Origin: Mangifera indica
Taxonomy: Eukaryota > Streptophyta > Magnoliopsida > Sapindales > Anacardiaceae
Reading direction: 5' to 3'
DNA: 64,000 nt
NCBI RefSeq assembly: GCF_011075055.1
Contig: NC_058150.1
Span: 8,066,006 to 8,130,005, forward strand
Below, in pieces: positions 48,101 to 60,198 of this stretch (position 1 is the first letter of the stretch; the number at the start of each line of letters is the position of its first letter). The position numbers were made by a program, and so were the translations under genes. A model generated the notes under the pieces. It was not told the origin of the DNA. It was given only the letters and a program-made list of their open reading frames with translations, and ran no database searches.

Positions 48101-49317
48101 ACTTACAGTCATCCATCTACATCGAAGAGCAACATCGCGAACAGTTTTGTCCTTCAGTTGCATTGCAATTTTAGCATACCGAACAAGGGTTGAATCCGAG
48201 GCAAACCTACAACAAAGGTATATCACTCTATTTATCAACTGTTCATTTTCATACGCCAAATGCAAGACATGAGCCAAACATGGTATAAATTTATGATAAT
48301 ATAAATCAAGATGCTCCGAAATGTTAACAACTCTACTCATTCTGCACACAAAAATACTCATCTCCAAAGATGTGAAAAAAATTTGTCAGAATGAGACACA
48401 TAGATATGCAAATTTTCAAAAACCAGTTTGTTTAACGTATTTTCTTCCAAGAAATGGTCAAACACGTGTAACAAATAGACTAAAATGCTTTATAAATACC
48501 ATCCCTCCAACCCCCAAATGATTAATAAATACAGCCATAAAAAAATTGCATCCAAATAATCACAAATAGCTGAATAAGAGAATCTTTTAACTAAAATCTG
48601 GTTCCCATGCAAGGAAATCATACACCCTATAATTATCATCATTCATAGTGCAAGAACTATACACATGGTTTGGTGGAGAAAGTAGATACTAGATATTTAA
48701 AGTGCACCACTCAAAGTACCCTTACAATTACCGCTCACAACAGTATAAATACCATGTTCAACATGGTAACAAAAATTCACTACCACCCACAATTGGTACT
48801 GTTAACTTAAATGCCTCCTGTCAATCAATTCACAAAACATAAGACATTAAACCTAAATTTTATGCTAAAAATTAGCATAATGAAGTTATAATACACTAAA
48901 TTTTCACTTATCCAATCAACAAAAACCCTCAAACAAACACAAGCTGAACAAGCAGCCAAATGAGTGTCAAAACAGTTGCATTCAATTGCTTTAAAAATTA
49001 CAAGTTTTCAAGGCATAACCTAACAAAAACACACTCAAGAATAACAAAATCAAAATTAAATATTTCAGATAAAAAAAATACATGAATTCACCAATATTAA
49101 CAGGAAAAAAAAATACTAACTTTGACAGCAAATCTTCAAGAGTCGACTGTTCATCGGGGGTCCACTCAAGTGAAATACCGGAATTGTGCCGCAACGCGGA
49201 GGTAGTCGGCGTGGTATCAGTCGCCGGAGTGTTGGCACCGCCATTAGCCGACGTGGACTTCTGCGCCGCCGAGGAGGCCTCCTGGTTGTTTCCTAACGGG
49301 TTCGCACTTGCAGCCAT
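45120..49317 (-). CDS. DUF3755 family protein (SANT/Myb-like N-terminus)
   Basis: Minus strand, seven exons in frame: 49121-49317, 48107-48206, 47316-47381, 46636-46753, 46256-46338, 45563-45624 and 45120-45231, giving 245 residues. The Ala/Thr/Ser-rich start (MAASANPLGNNQ) leads to a Myb/SANT-like helix set SGISLEWTPDEQSTLEDLLS ... YAKIAMQLKDKTVRDVALRC then RWM. A basic nuclear-localisation-type cluster follows (KKENGKRRKEDHNSARKNKD), then a Ser-rich linker and a C-terminal helical part (GGVTGELLEQNSQMFNQISA ... IRDNFDLLCKARDNILSILN ... MPEIMKQMPPLP). Order and content match plant DUF3755 proteins; to my recollection the Arabidopsis homologue is At3g07565, next to PEX13, as here. Probably a nuclear protein of unknown biochemical role. 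The ATG at 49317 is the first in frame; the apparent upstream extension begins at ATT. Confidence 0.88.
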
Positions 49318-50351
49318 CAAAACGGTGACCAAGCGACAGCCAATCACGATTCAGATAATTCAACGTCTGTCTGTTGCGAATTTTTTAAGTGACTTTTAAT
49401 CAGACAAGTTGAAGAAACTGCTGCGAATCTGGCAATTAGTTTCCCTTTTCTTAAATGTTTTTCAATATTTATACATTTTTATCCTTTATAAGGATCCCTT
49501 TTTTTTTTTTTTTTTTGGTTTCGTAAGTTAAATATTATCAAATAATTAATTTGAAAATTGAATATTATAAAATTCATTTTTTAATTTTTAATTTGAAAAT
49601 TGAAAAAAGTGAACACATGCACAAAAAGGACAAAAAAATGCATTAAATATAAAGAAATATTTGTTAAGATAGGACACTGATTGGATAACAAATAATAATT
49701 AAAGCTAACATATAAAAAGACAAAAATTAGCAAAAGACAATCTTATCCATGGTTTTGATAAAGTATTCATTGAATTGTTAGATCGGATTGGTTAAATAGT
49801 CATTTTATTTATATTTTATACTTATATAACTTTTTTTTTATAAATTGGTTGTAAATAAATTATGTAATTTTAATGATTGTTTGGATTTAAAATTTGTCTT
49901 AATAAAAATAATATTATATATAAAATATAAAATAATATATTATTATTATATAATTAAATAATAATTATTTTTTTATTATTGTTGATATATAATTATTCAA
50001 TTCAATATTAAAAAGAGTAATATTATGTGTATCTATTTTAGGTATATAAATATATACACATTTATATGTATCATTATATGATTGGTTATTATTTATTTTT
50101 AATTAAAAATTATTTAATTATATGATAATATATATAAATATATATATACCCAAAATAAATGTACATAATTTTATAGTAAAAAACACACAATTCCGTAAAG
50201 TAAAGAAACAGAATAAACAAAAATTGGTCGGCTGCTCTCTCTTTTTCTCTTCCCTGACCCTGAGCATATCCTGATTTATCTAGGTGGGTGTTGGTAGGCG
50301 TGAGCTGAGGTGAGAGATAAAAACGCGCCTCAATAATTCATCCAGTCGTCC
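49318..50351. promoter_or_regulatory. Shared intergenic region between DUF3755 gene and PEX13
   Basis: The two genes are head to head with 1,034 bp between their start codons. The centre (about 49500-50200) is very AT-rich with a 20-base T run at 49499 and several TATATA stretches. Near PEX13, GAGAGATAAAAACGCGCCTC (about 50310-50330) and a pyrimidine-rich CTCTCTCTTTTTCTCTTCCC look like a core promoter and leader. No single TATA box can be assigned with certainty. Confidence 0.5.
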
Positions 50352-52649
50352 ATGGACTCCAGTCCCAACCAACAACCAGGTTTTTTTAATTCAATTTTAA
50401 TTTCAATTTGGAAGAAACATTTAATTTTGGATTTTGTGTTGGTCTTTTTTATCAGTTTTCTCTTGGGGCCTTCATCTTTTAATCGGTACTGGGAATCATG
50501 TTAAGAAGCTATTTCTTTTTATGGATTTTGTTTAGTTTTATTTTATAAATGTTTGTATGGTCGTGATGGGTTTATCTTTAGTTTCTGCTATCGATTTTTT
50601 GTTGGGTTATCTTTAATTTTGGTAAAGGTAGAGGTATACTAGTTTTCAGGCCAGTGGCCGGCACGTGGTATCGTTACTGGGCGGTTATATTGTAAAGATA
50701 ACAGCTTTTGTCAAATAGGCTCAAATAGTATGTTAGAACTCGTCCATTTCTTTTGTGCAATGTCTTTAGTTGCTTTATGATTTGTTCATTTATGTGTGAT
50801 TTTTATTGTAGGTACCGGAGCTCCTGCAAAGCCTTGGGAGCGAACAGGGACTCATTCAGGCCCTTCACCTTTTAATCCACCGTCCTCTGGCACTACCAGC
50901 GATGTAGTTGAGGCTTCTGGAACTGCGAGACCGGGTGAAATTGTTTCCGCTGCTAATGGGAATACAGCTGTAAATAATAACAACACTCTTAGTCGGCCTG
51001 TACCTACCAGGCCGTGGGAGCGACAGAATTATGGGAGTACTTATGGAGGTAAATGCTGCTCGTCTCATATGTGTGTAATGATATTGTTCATCTATATATA
51101 CAATATATAACAGTTCTGTGGTTGCTTATATGAATCTTGATGATTTTCATTTTGATGCAGGTTATGGGTCTGGTCTAAACTATAACTCAGGTTACGGATC
51201 TGGGACTTATGGATCAGGAATGTATGGTTCGTCATATGGCGGAATGGGAGGCTCTTTTGGTGGTGGATTGTATGGTAATAGCATGTACAGAGGAGGCTAT
51301 GGTGGTTTGTATGGAGGTTCTAGCATGTATGGTGGAGGAATGCATAACAGTGGGTTTGGAGGGCCAATGGGCAATTATGGTATGGGTATGGGTATGGATC
51401 CCTATGGTGAACAAGATCCAAATAATCCATATGGTGGTCCACCATCTCCACCGGGCTTTTGGATATCCTTCCTTCGAGTGGTAAGGAAGCACTGATCTTT
51501 AATTTTCAACAATTTTTGTGAATCATTGCCTGGTTCAGTATCTTATGTGTTTCAGTGACAAGAAGAAAATCATTAATATTGACTGTTAAGTAATCATTTT
51601 GCCAAACCTCAAATTTGGCTGTTGAACAGGTGGTCAATTGGATGAATATGACTCACATTCTTTATTTATTTTGTAAAGTCTTAAAAGATCGTTTTTGTTT
51701 CTCTCCTTGTTGCAACCCCCCTTCTCCCTCTCTCCTTCGAACCCAGCAACATTGTGCAATTAGTTAATTAGCATCTGGCTCTCATGGTTTTTAAGTTTTC
51801 CATGACTCACTTATTAGCTGCTTCCAATATATGAAAAATGTCTTTATTTATGCCATTTTTCTTCGTGTCATGAACTTCTTTCTATTGCTTCAGTGCATGA
51901 ATGTTGCTTCTTATCATTCTTTGTTGTCAAATGGGACTGGCCATTATCAGATCATGATCTCAATTATCTGTCTCTGTACATTTAGCATTTATACATGAAT
52001 ATTGAAAATGTAGAAAATAGTTCATGCAGTTCCATTTCTATTCTTTTTTGAAAATAACTATGAGCTTATTAATCATGTATATGTCTTGATGAAAACAAGT
52101 TGTTTAGGGCAGGTGCATTTTTTAAGATGGTCAGACTGATAACCGTTTGTTTTGTAATGGTGGCAGATGCAAGGAGTTGTAAACTTTTTCGGCCGGGTAT
52201 CAATTTTGATTGATCAGAATACTCAAGCATTTCACATGTTTATGACTGCACTTCTTCAGGTTAATCTCGTTTCGTGCACACATCCTGTTTTCATGTATCA
52301 TATATAATTGAGGCTTGGTTTAAATCTCTTTTCATTAAAGTAATAACCGGAGTGGTGATATTCTAGTGTTTGTCTTTTGAGCTCTATAAAATGTAATGTA
52401 TATCTTAATGATTCATTACATCTTCGCATGCAGCTTTTTGATCGCACTGGAATGCTGTATGGTGAGTTAGCAAGATTTGTATTAAGATTGCTGGGAATTA
52501 AAACAAAGCCCAGAAAACTTAATCAACAAACACCAAATGGGCTTCCAGGCCCCCACAACCTGCACGGAAATCAGAATTACATTGAGGGTCCTAAACCTGC
52601 CCCAGGTGGTGCGTGGGATAATGTGTGGGGAGAGAATGGCAGCAGTTAG
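50352..52649 (+). CDS. PEX13: Peroxin 13, peroxisomal matrix import docking protein
   Basis: Five exons: 50352-50379, 50812-51048, 51161-51480, 52167-52259 and 52434-52649, 297 residues, GT/AG introns. The N-terminus has two KPWER/RPWER motifs (APAKPWERTG, TRPWERQNYG). A long Gly/Tyr/Met/Ser-rich tract follows (YGSGLNYNSGYGSG ... GMGMGMDPYGEQD), then PPSPPGFWISFLRVMQGVVN and FFGRVSILIDQNTQAFHMFM then TALLQLFDRTGMLYGELARF, the membrane-embedded conserved core, and a Pro/Gly-rich tail ending VWGENGSS. Plant PEX13 works with PEX14 in the receptor docking complex of the peroxisomal membrane and lacks the SH3 domain of yeast and animal PEX13, as seen here. Length is close to the Arabidopsis protein (about 304 residues). 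The intron 1 acceptor gives the frame joining MDSSPNQQP to GTGAP. Confidence 0.95.
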
Positions 52650-54434
52650 CTGATACCTCCCAGTCTGTGGTGTTATTTGCCCTGAGAAACCAACCAAGTC
52701 CTGGGAGCTTTGTATTCATCAGAATTTAGATGGAAGCAACAATGTACTCTTATCTACATAGGTTGAGCTCGACATGAAGTCCTGTGTTTTCTTAACATGT
52801 TTCTTTCATCATGATAAAATGTGTTGTTTTTCTGTGAAAAAAAAAATGTATTGTGTTTCTGCATCTGTTACTTTTGTGCCAAAGGACAACTTGGTGTTAA
52901 GATGAGAAATCTTTAATTGCATATCCAATAGAGAAATACTACATGAGCTGGCAGATGAATATTAATTGGTACTAATTGCATATAAGATATAATTTTTACC
53001 AGTGAAATGATATTTTGGAGTTTTTTATAAAAGATACATTTTTGGGATTTGTAAGTTCTTCATCAAGATTTATTGTGTATGCATACTACTTGTCTGGGAA
53101 GTTATGACAAGAACAGTGACAATAGGCCAAATTGCGCAGGGTGATCAGAAATTCAAGGGAAAGGAAACATGATCCTTTTCCTTTGCGATGGGCACATTCA
53201 TCTGATTCGCCCTAACTAAGAGAATGCATTGAGTGGACAAAAAGCCCAGGAAAACTTAATGAAGTACACAAATCAGAGATTAAATTTCCTGGTTCATCTA
53301 CAAAATTAAAGCTTTTGATCACACAGCTCAAATCAAAATGTCTAATAAATGTCATGCCTTGGATCCAAGGAATGCGGGAAGCAATATTGTGTAACCACAT
53401 CTTATTATTAGCAGTCTCCAAAGTGTTTTTTGAATAGCTATACCTAAAGATTATTAAGATTCCTACCCATCAATGCATTTTGCATATAAGTTGTGCAAAT
53501 GATAGCAGGAAAGGATGTCTATCCAAAGGTTACGGGCCATATGTAGGTTGTGCCAAGGCTCGTGGGAAGGGCGCGTTAACCACCATGGCACGACCGTGAA
53601 ATTAAAAAAAAAAAAACTTTTCCTCTTATTGGGCAACAACACTCTCCAACGGTCAAGTAGCTGTTGGAACCAATTAAAATAATTAAACTTCTCTTGCTAA
53701 TGCATTAAACCTGGTGGAGTATTCTTTTACTATGTTGTTTATTTGAGACAATGTAATGAACTCTTGTGCCCTTAAACACCTCATGCAAACTCAACAGGTT
53801 TTGGGAGGGAACTTTTAGACCTATTATGACCTAGGTTGATGCAATTTATAGATTACAGGCCTTTGTCAAAGCTCAAAAGCTCAAAACTTATTTTAAACGG
53901 TTTTAAGCATAATTATCAGTATTTTACGATTCAATATAATATAAATAAATAAATGATATATATCATGAGGTGTATCAAATAAATACAACACTCCAAAATA
54001 TTGTTTTGTCGTGAGATTTGTATCTTAATTATTTTTTAAAATTATTTAGTGGTAATGCATATGTTTTTATGACTAAATTAAGATGCTGATGAGTAGATGT
54101 GCAGATGTGTTCTGTTACCGGTCATAACACATGAGATGAATGTTTTGGTCTGTTGAAATATTATTTACGGGTTAATTGACCAATGAATGGAAATAATAAA
54201 CTAGAATTCCTGCAAAGTAGCCTTAAGTTAATGAACTTTGAAGCATTTTCCGGGTTCTTATGCTTCTTACTTAACTGTCTTTTTTGTGAAGGTGATGGCA
54301 TAGTATGAGAGTTCATGTATGTGGCTTCTTCGGAAATCTTAGTTCTGCTTGCATGGAATTTGTGATTTGACTATGGTATGAAATAAATAATCAGAAATTA
54401 ATATATTTGTTGACAAACTTGACTTGCATGTCAC
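52650..54434. other. PEX13 3' flank and intergenic DNA
   Basis: The first part presumably holds the 3' UTR. At about 53500-53605 a GC-richer stretch (GGTTGTGCCAAGGCTCGTGGGAAGGGCGCG) followed by an A run resembles a small retroposed or MITE-like insert, but no ends were paired. No coding frame was recognised. Confidence 0.4.
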
Positions 54435-54437
54435 TAA

Positions 54438-54919
54438 GGGGGTGTTTGGTTTGGATAATGTTTGATTACTAAAATATAAAGATTACCTTGAAGATAGATT
54501 ACTTAGAAGATTACTGGGTATAAATTATTACTATGTTTGATAAAATTTGATAGGTATAAATAATTATTGTGTTTGGTTAAAGGAAATAAAAGGTTACTAG
54601 TAAATTATTTTACTTAAATGTCCTTGAATAGAATTATTTTTAAATATTTTTTATATTATTTGTCATATTAATTAAAAATAAATTTATTTTTATCTCAAAA
54701 AATTAATAAATAATAATATAATTATAATAAACTCAAGATTACCCCAGTAATCCTTAAATACCTAAGGCGAAGGTGGTAATCAGATTACCACCTATATTAC
54801 CTATCACGTCAGCATTGGTAATAGAAAATTATTGTAATCTTTTATTACTGACAAACCAAACAAGGGAATAAAAAATAAATTACCAAGGTAATCTTAAAAT
54901 CCCTCAATCAAACGCATCC
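54438..54919. mobile_element. Tourist/Harbinger-like MITE (482 bp)
   Basis: Starts GGGGGTGTTTGGTTTGGA and ends TCAATCAAACGCATCC, imperfect inverted repeats of the very common plant 'GGGGGTGTTTGGTT' type. The flanking TAA at 54435-54437 and 54920-54922 gives the 3-bp TAA duplication of PIF/Harbinger elements. The interior is AT-rich and partly self-complementary (GTAATC and GATTAC motifs in opposite orientation near the two ends). Confidence 0.82.
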
Positions 54920-55705
54920 TAAGGTTTCCATATAGTATTTTATATTACTCTATTGTTTTTTACTGTTTAATTAATGTTGGTTGTTGGGATATTTACCTTT
55001 TTAGTGTATACATATATACCATTTATTTCAAATCTTAAACAAAAATATCACAACAATAATCTCTCTTTAAAATATTCTCATTGACACGACCCATGTATAG
55101 AGATTTTCTCTTTTTTTCTCTACAACTTTGAAACTTTGGAAGGAATCTCTATATCTTGCGTCAATGGAAAATAATTGAAGTAGTAAGAAACTTTGAAAAA
55201 TAATTGAAGTAATGAGAAACTTTGAAAAATAATTGAAGCAACACGTTATTATAAAGATTTTAAAAAACTAAAAATTTGAAGCACTAAAGGAAGAGATACC
55301 TATAAGCCACAACCACTAGTAGTCTTCATCGATCACCGCACGACAATGAAACATAATTGAACGACAATAGACAACTACATAGTAGGATGACAAGTGATTT
55401 TTTTTTATTCTAATTGTTGGATATTGGATGAAAGAAAAACAAAGTTCTGGAAAAAAATAAGAAAGCGTTGTTGGAACTACTCAAGTGGTTCTTTTTTTCA
55501 AATTATGCATTTGTTTTTTTTTTTTTTCAAATTATACTTATATATGTTAATTTAACGAATGTAGCACCACTCTGTATAACTCATGTCAACAAAAGTATTT
55601 TAGAAAAAAATATTATACACACACACAAAAATTAAAATAAGGGTAAAAAGTTGAATATCCCATGATTGTTTATGTCTTTCCATTAACTTCATTATTAGAC
55701 CAATA

Positions 55706-56182
55706 AAGGTACAACTGCACAAATCATGCTAGCATTGCTGGTGATATGGTTCTTGCACCTGATTATGCTCATGAGCTTCCTCGCTATGGGCATGAGGTGG
55801 GCCTCACTAATTACATTGCAGGTATAAAAAGATTCCCTTTTTCTTCATTCTATTTATCATTGGAGAGATCCTTTATTGCTTATTCAATGATCACTAGCTT
55901 ACTGCACTGGACTTCTCTTGGCTCGCCGAGTCCTAAATCAGCTTGAAATGGATGAAGAGTATGAGGGAATTGTTGAGGTACATAGCTCATTTGTGTTCCT
56001 TGACTGAATTTTCATTATTCTCCTGTTTAAATAGAAATTTAAAGTTTCAAATCACTTGCTGACAGGCAACTGGGGAGGATTTCTCGGTCGAGCCGACAGA
56101 TACCAGGAGACCTTTCCATGCCTTCCTTGATGTTGGTCTTGTAAGGACAACTACTGGAAACCGTGTTTTTGGTGCTCTCAAG
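55706..56182 (+). pseudogene. RPL5: Ribosomal protein L5 (uL18) gene fragment with introns
   Basis: Three consecutive internal exons are recognisable: about 55706-55821 ([20 protein letters not shown] then [11 protein letters not shown]), 55898-55977 ([20 protein letters not shown] then YEGIVE) and 56066-56182 ([20 protein letters not shown] then [19 protein letters not shown]). Introns between them have GT/AG ends and join in phase. Upstream, the expected AQIIHAS reads as if four bases were lost, shifting the frame, and neither the first third nor the last half of L5 is present in the flanks. Introns show it arose from genomic DNA, not by retroposition. A large part of the middle is unbroken, so the copy is not very old. 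No functional ribosomal protein can result. Confidence 0.9.
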
Positions 56183-56800
56183 GTAACACAAATCCCCTTT
56201 TTCTTTTAAGCCCATTTTGTTTATCAGAACCCGCTATCATTAAAAAGTTTCCTAATAAAAAATAGTTGCAATTGTCTATCTTCAGTCAGATCTTTAGCTT
56301 CTATTCAGTATCTGCCAACACTCGAAATTGAATATCCTCCTTTCAAAAACTTGCCTTTTTCCAATTATCACCCTGCAAAAGCAGCCCCAGGGACTGGCAG
56401 ACCAGATTAATGGCCCTCTGCAGTGGAAAGTATTGGCAGTGATAACTTTGCAGTTCCATTAAGAATGTTGTGGATGGCAAATCTGCTCAATCTTGTGATA
56501 TTTCATTTCCAAAATGAAATAGATAAAAGTATCTTGTCATCATGAAACTAAAGTTTTATGAAATAATAGTGGATTATCTAAGATGTTCGATCTTAATAAT
56601 GCCACAAGCTTTCTCTGAATGAACTATTGGGTACCCCATTTACCTGACCCATCATGAGAGATCGGACATTAAAGCAATTATGTTGCTGGACTCTTCGTCT
56701 GCGTCTCCGCAAATATTTTTAAGTGATATATGAAAGATATTTCTAAATGAACTCATACGAGGATTATATTTAACAGTAATAAGGTAGGTAATTATTAATT
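56183..56800. other. Intergenic
   Basis: No continuation of the L5 gene and no other recognised gene. Confidence 0.4.
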
Positions 56801-56965
56801 AATTGATTAATTGATTTTTTTTTTTGGTTAAGTAATTGATTAGTTGATTGATTAATTGATTAATTTAAATATATTTAATTATATATTTTAACAAGCTAGA
56901 TGATTAGTTAATTGATTAATTGATTAATTCAAATATATTTAATTGTATATTTTAATGAGCAGATG
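56801..56965. repeat. TTGATTAA-rich short tandem duplication
   Basis: Repeats of (A)TTGATTA form two similar blocks, each leading into TTTAAATATATTTAATTATA or TTCAAATATATTTAATTGTA and then TATTTTAAYRAGC. The unit is about 80 bp, in direct orientation. Confidence 0.7.
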
Positions 56966-56984
56966 GTATTAATTTCCTGTTGTC

Positions 56985-57860
56985 TTTCCGCTATATTTTC
57001 TTACAATTTCTTTAAACCCCTTATATATTATCAACTATGAAAATATGCCTTCTAATTCTCCTACATTTCGTTAACACCTCCAAATATTGTTTAATATCAT
57101 AATGTCCCCATTATATATTGTTTAATATCAAAATGTCTTTTATATTTTTCTTACATTTCATTTAACGCCATGATATATTGTCAAAAATCAAAATGATCTT
57201 TGCATTTTTCTAACATATGGAACTTGATATTGTTATAATATCTAAATGCCCTCTCAATTTTGGTGTATTTTTTTAGCACCCTCATATTTTGTCTAATTTC
57301 AAAATATCTCACATATTTATTTGAGATTTCATTTAATACCCTTCTACATCATCATATATTAAAATGCTCTTATTTTTTCTAATATTTTTTATTTAACACT
57401 TTCATACATTATCTAATATCAAAATGTTCTCATATTTTTCTAACATTTTTTTTTATCCTCTCATATATTATTAAATATCCAAATACCCTTATATAAATAA
57501 AATATATGAACTTGATTTAAAGAATAAATTAAGTTTTAGATTAAGATTCATATAAATACTTTGTTATCACGGATCGATACGAATTTTTTCTTTCGAATAA
57601 ATCCACAATGTCAAATATTAAGTGAAAAATGAAAATTTGAATGTTGTGAAGAAAGTATGATGGTAAAAATTTATATATAAGTGATAAAGAATATTATTGG
57701 TATTTCAAAAAAATTACATATTTTTGTTTAAACTTTTGAAAAAAGGGACATTTTTATTTAAGATTTTGAAAATAAGGTATTTTTACTTGCCCTATTTTGG
57801 TGGGCATTTAATTAAATTTTTAATTAGAAAAAAAAAAAAAAAAAGCGACGGTTTAGCGCA
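56985..57860 (-). mobile_element. Inverted second copy of the Mutator-like element end
   Basis: The reverse complement aligns with 35657 to about 36600: the outer part (about 57530-57800) matches the transposase promoter/terminal region, sharing on that strand TTTATAYRAATCTTARYCTAAAA and AAACAAAAAT runs, and 57086-57500 is an array of the same 59-bp monomer family. No transposase frame follows on the inner side, so this is a solo or heavily deleted end. The T/A-rich outer edge leads into an A run at about 57832. Confidence 0.65.
57086..57500. repeat. Monomeric tandem array, about 59-bp units
   Basis: The landmark TNTAATATCAAAATG recurs at about 57086, 57117, 57177, 57229, 57287, 57348, 57407 and 57466. 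Most spacings are 52-60 bp, with one short 31-bp unit. In reverse complement the unit is the same monomer that builds the 147-bp array at 36.1-37.2 kb. Confidence 0.8.
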
Positions 57861-57867
57861 AAGGAAG

Positions 57868-58165
57868 AGACTCAAGGGAACACAGAAAGTCACCCTTAAT
57901 GTCACTCCCAAAAAAACCAAAGGGTTTTTCCTTTTATCAATAGACTTTTTATTTAATGTAATTTGACTTTTTTGGTTGATATATTAAATGTTTAATGAAA
58001 ATAATTAAAAAAATCACCTGGTTGGCTGCCGCAAGCCACAAGACTACGAGGGAATTGAGAAAGTCTTCCCTTATCATCACGCCCAACAAAATAGGGTTCA
58101 TGTATTATCAGACTTTTCATTTAATGTAATTTAACTTTTTTGTTACTCTATATTAAATATTTATT
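57868..58165. repeat. Diverged tandem duplication, period about 173 bp
   Basis: AGACTCAAGGGAAC... at 57868 and AGACTACGAGGGAAT... at 58041 start two similar blocks. Both continue with AGAAAGTC, ATCACGCCCAACAAAA/GTCACTCCCAAAAAAA, GACTTTTYATTTAATGTAAT and a TATTAAAT tail. Confidence 0.7.
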
Positions 58166-58189
58166 ATAAATTTATTATTCATTATTTAT

Positions 58190-58388
58190 TTAATTTGAAA
58201 ACCAAACTTATCTAGATAACCAATTTTCAGATTCTAATAAATCAAAAACCGAATTAAAATTTTAGTTTTTATAATATTCTAATTCGATGATTGAACCAAT
58301 TTTACGATTATCCGATTTTTTGGATTGGATTATAATTCAGATACAAGTTTGGTTTGGTTTTCGAAAAATTTTGAACACTCCTACTATG
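58190..58388. mobile_element. Decayed hAT-like MITE, one end visible
   Basis: Contains the motifs CCGAATTAAAATTTTAGTTTT and TTTGGTTTGGTTTTCGAAAA and ends ATTTTGAACACTCCTA, the reverse complement of the frequent hAT-MITE start TAGGAGTGTTCAAAAT. The left terminus was not found. Confidence 0.4.
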
Positions 58389-60198
58389 AACTAGAATCCC
58401 CTTCACTAGATGAATCCCATGATAACTAAGGATATAAATATTACGTGGTTAATTCAATCAAAGACGAATAGTTATTGAAAATATGACTCCCAGCGAATGA
58501 CTTTTCCCTATTGACAAAGGACAAAGAGATCACAATCATTTCAAGATTTTAAATTGCCAGGACCGGGTGGGAGAAGGCAAGCCCGAGCATGAATGAATCA
58601 TGGCCCGAGCGTGGGCCTTCGAAATGGTGGAGTACCACCCAATCTTTATGTAAAGACTGGGTGTACAACATTACTAAAAAAATCACATCCATGATTTTTC
58701 ATTATAACATCCACAGCCATATCTAAAGTTTTTTTTCCTTTGCCTCCTATTGTATTTATTGGAATGCATTTTATGATTTTGGGTATACCATATGTGTTGC
58801 TAAGGGTAAAATGATCATTTTTTGTAAAGTACCTAAAATTGGCTAAGTTATGAAAAAACATACGTCTGAGTATAAGGGAATATACATTTATGTATGGTCA
58901 ATGATTTAAATTTAAACTTTCTTTGCCTTTTTTTAGACTAAAATGGATATCAAATGACAAAGAAAGGTAATGAATGATGAAAAATGGTAAAGCGTGATGA
59001 AACAAATCTTCAAATGTTCGATAACTCTTTGACTTACAACATATTAACCTCAAAATAGCCAGATTCTAACTAGAAATGGTATTGGAAAGCTAAAGTTGAT
59101 AGTCATATAAGTGGCATGGAATATGTAGAATGACTGAAAATTGAGTTTATATGGGGGAGTAATTTCGTGAAAAGTAGCAAATTTGCCCCCCAAATAAAAT
59201 CAAGAAAGTTGTTAGGTGCCCTTGTATCAAAATATTAGGTACAAACCAAATATATAGCCATCAAAGCAGCTTTCAAGATCCCACTGAAGCTGAGAAACAT
59301 CATGGTTTACTTTTGCAGGTGAGAAGATCTAGAGAGACATTAGTCCATCAAATTCAATAACATTGTAAAGCCTAAGAAAATTTGTTTTGACATTGTTGCA
59401 AGTCATGTCATCAAATTGTACTATACACCAAAAGTTTTCAAAAAATAATAATAATAACTTACCATCTTCTGTAACATATGTACATCTAAAATCAACTTGG
59501 TTGGATTGGCAGATGGTAACAAGTCCTCAAACCTTCTCATCATTTTCTGCTGTCAGGATCAAAGCCAGAACTCTTCAATTATTCATCTCTGATATTTGCT
59601 GCAGTCATCAATTTGAGCAAGTACATAATGATACTGCAAAAGAAGCAAGCCAATCAATCTTACACTTACACCTTAATATATGAAATGTGGTCACAGAAAG
59701 TAAGAAATGCAGTTTCTGTTAACTATTGCTCTCTCCATGAGATCAATGGTTTTCCCACTAGAAAACATTACTCGAACAGGAAGAAATGAAACTAAACCAA
59801 AACCACTATCTTTTTTCTTTTCTGATCATCTATTGTAATAGAATTATCAAATCATAAAACTCCAGGACTCATTTACAGATATGATATCTTATCCTTGCAA
59901 GGTTTACCAAAACTATCATTCATTTTTACCATCAAGAAGTTAATGAGTAATTTAAAAAGAATTCTGATTCAACCTTATCTCGAGTCTAGGAATGAATGTT
60001 GGGAAAAGTCCAGAGCAAGAAGCCACCCTGCAAAGAAAAACTCAATGATATACAACAAATCCCATCACTGCCATCTCAAAACCCTCTTTCTCTTTTCTAA
60101 TACTTTGCATAACTAACAAATTCGCTCCCAGATATGGGTTAGTTCAATCAATTTTCTTCTTATAACAGAAGAAGAAATCTCAAAAGTAACTGAAAAAA
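58389..60198. other. Intergenic, possible minus-strand transcript
   Basis: No gene family was recognised. On the minus strand some splice-like junctions occur (for example CTTCTTTTGCAG at about 59638 followed by a short open stretch), but no coherent coding series results. Confidence 0.3.

Noticed and set aside
51209..51492. 91- and 86-codon frames overlapping PEX13 exon 3
   Set aside because: Shadows of the Gly/Tyr-rich PEX13 coding sequence, whose frame joins correctly to the flanking exons.
53238..53275. Similarity of AAAGCCCAGGAAAACTTAAT to PEX13 exon 5 sequence
   Set aside because: Only about 20 bases match, with no wider alignment; likely chance.
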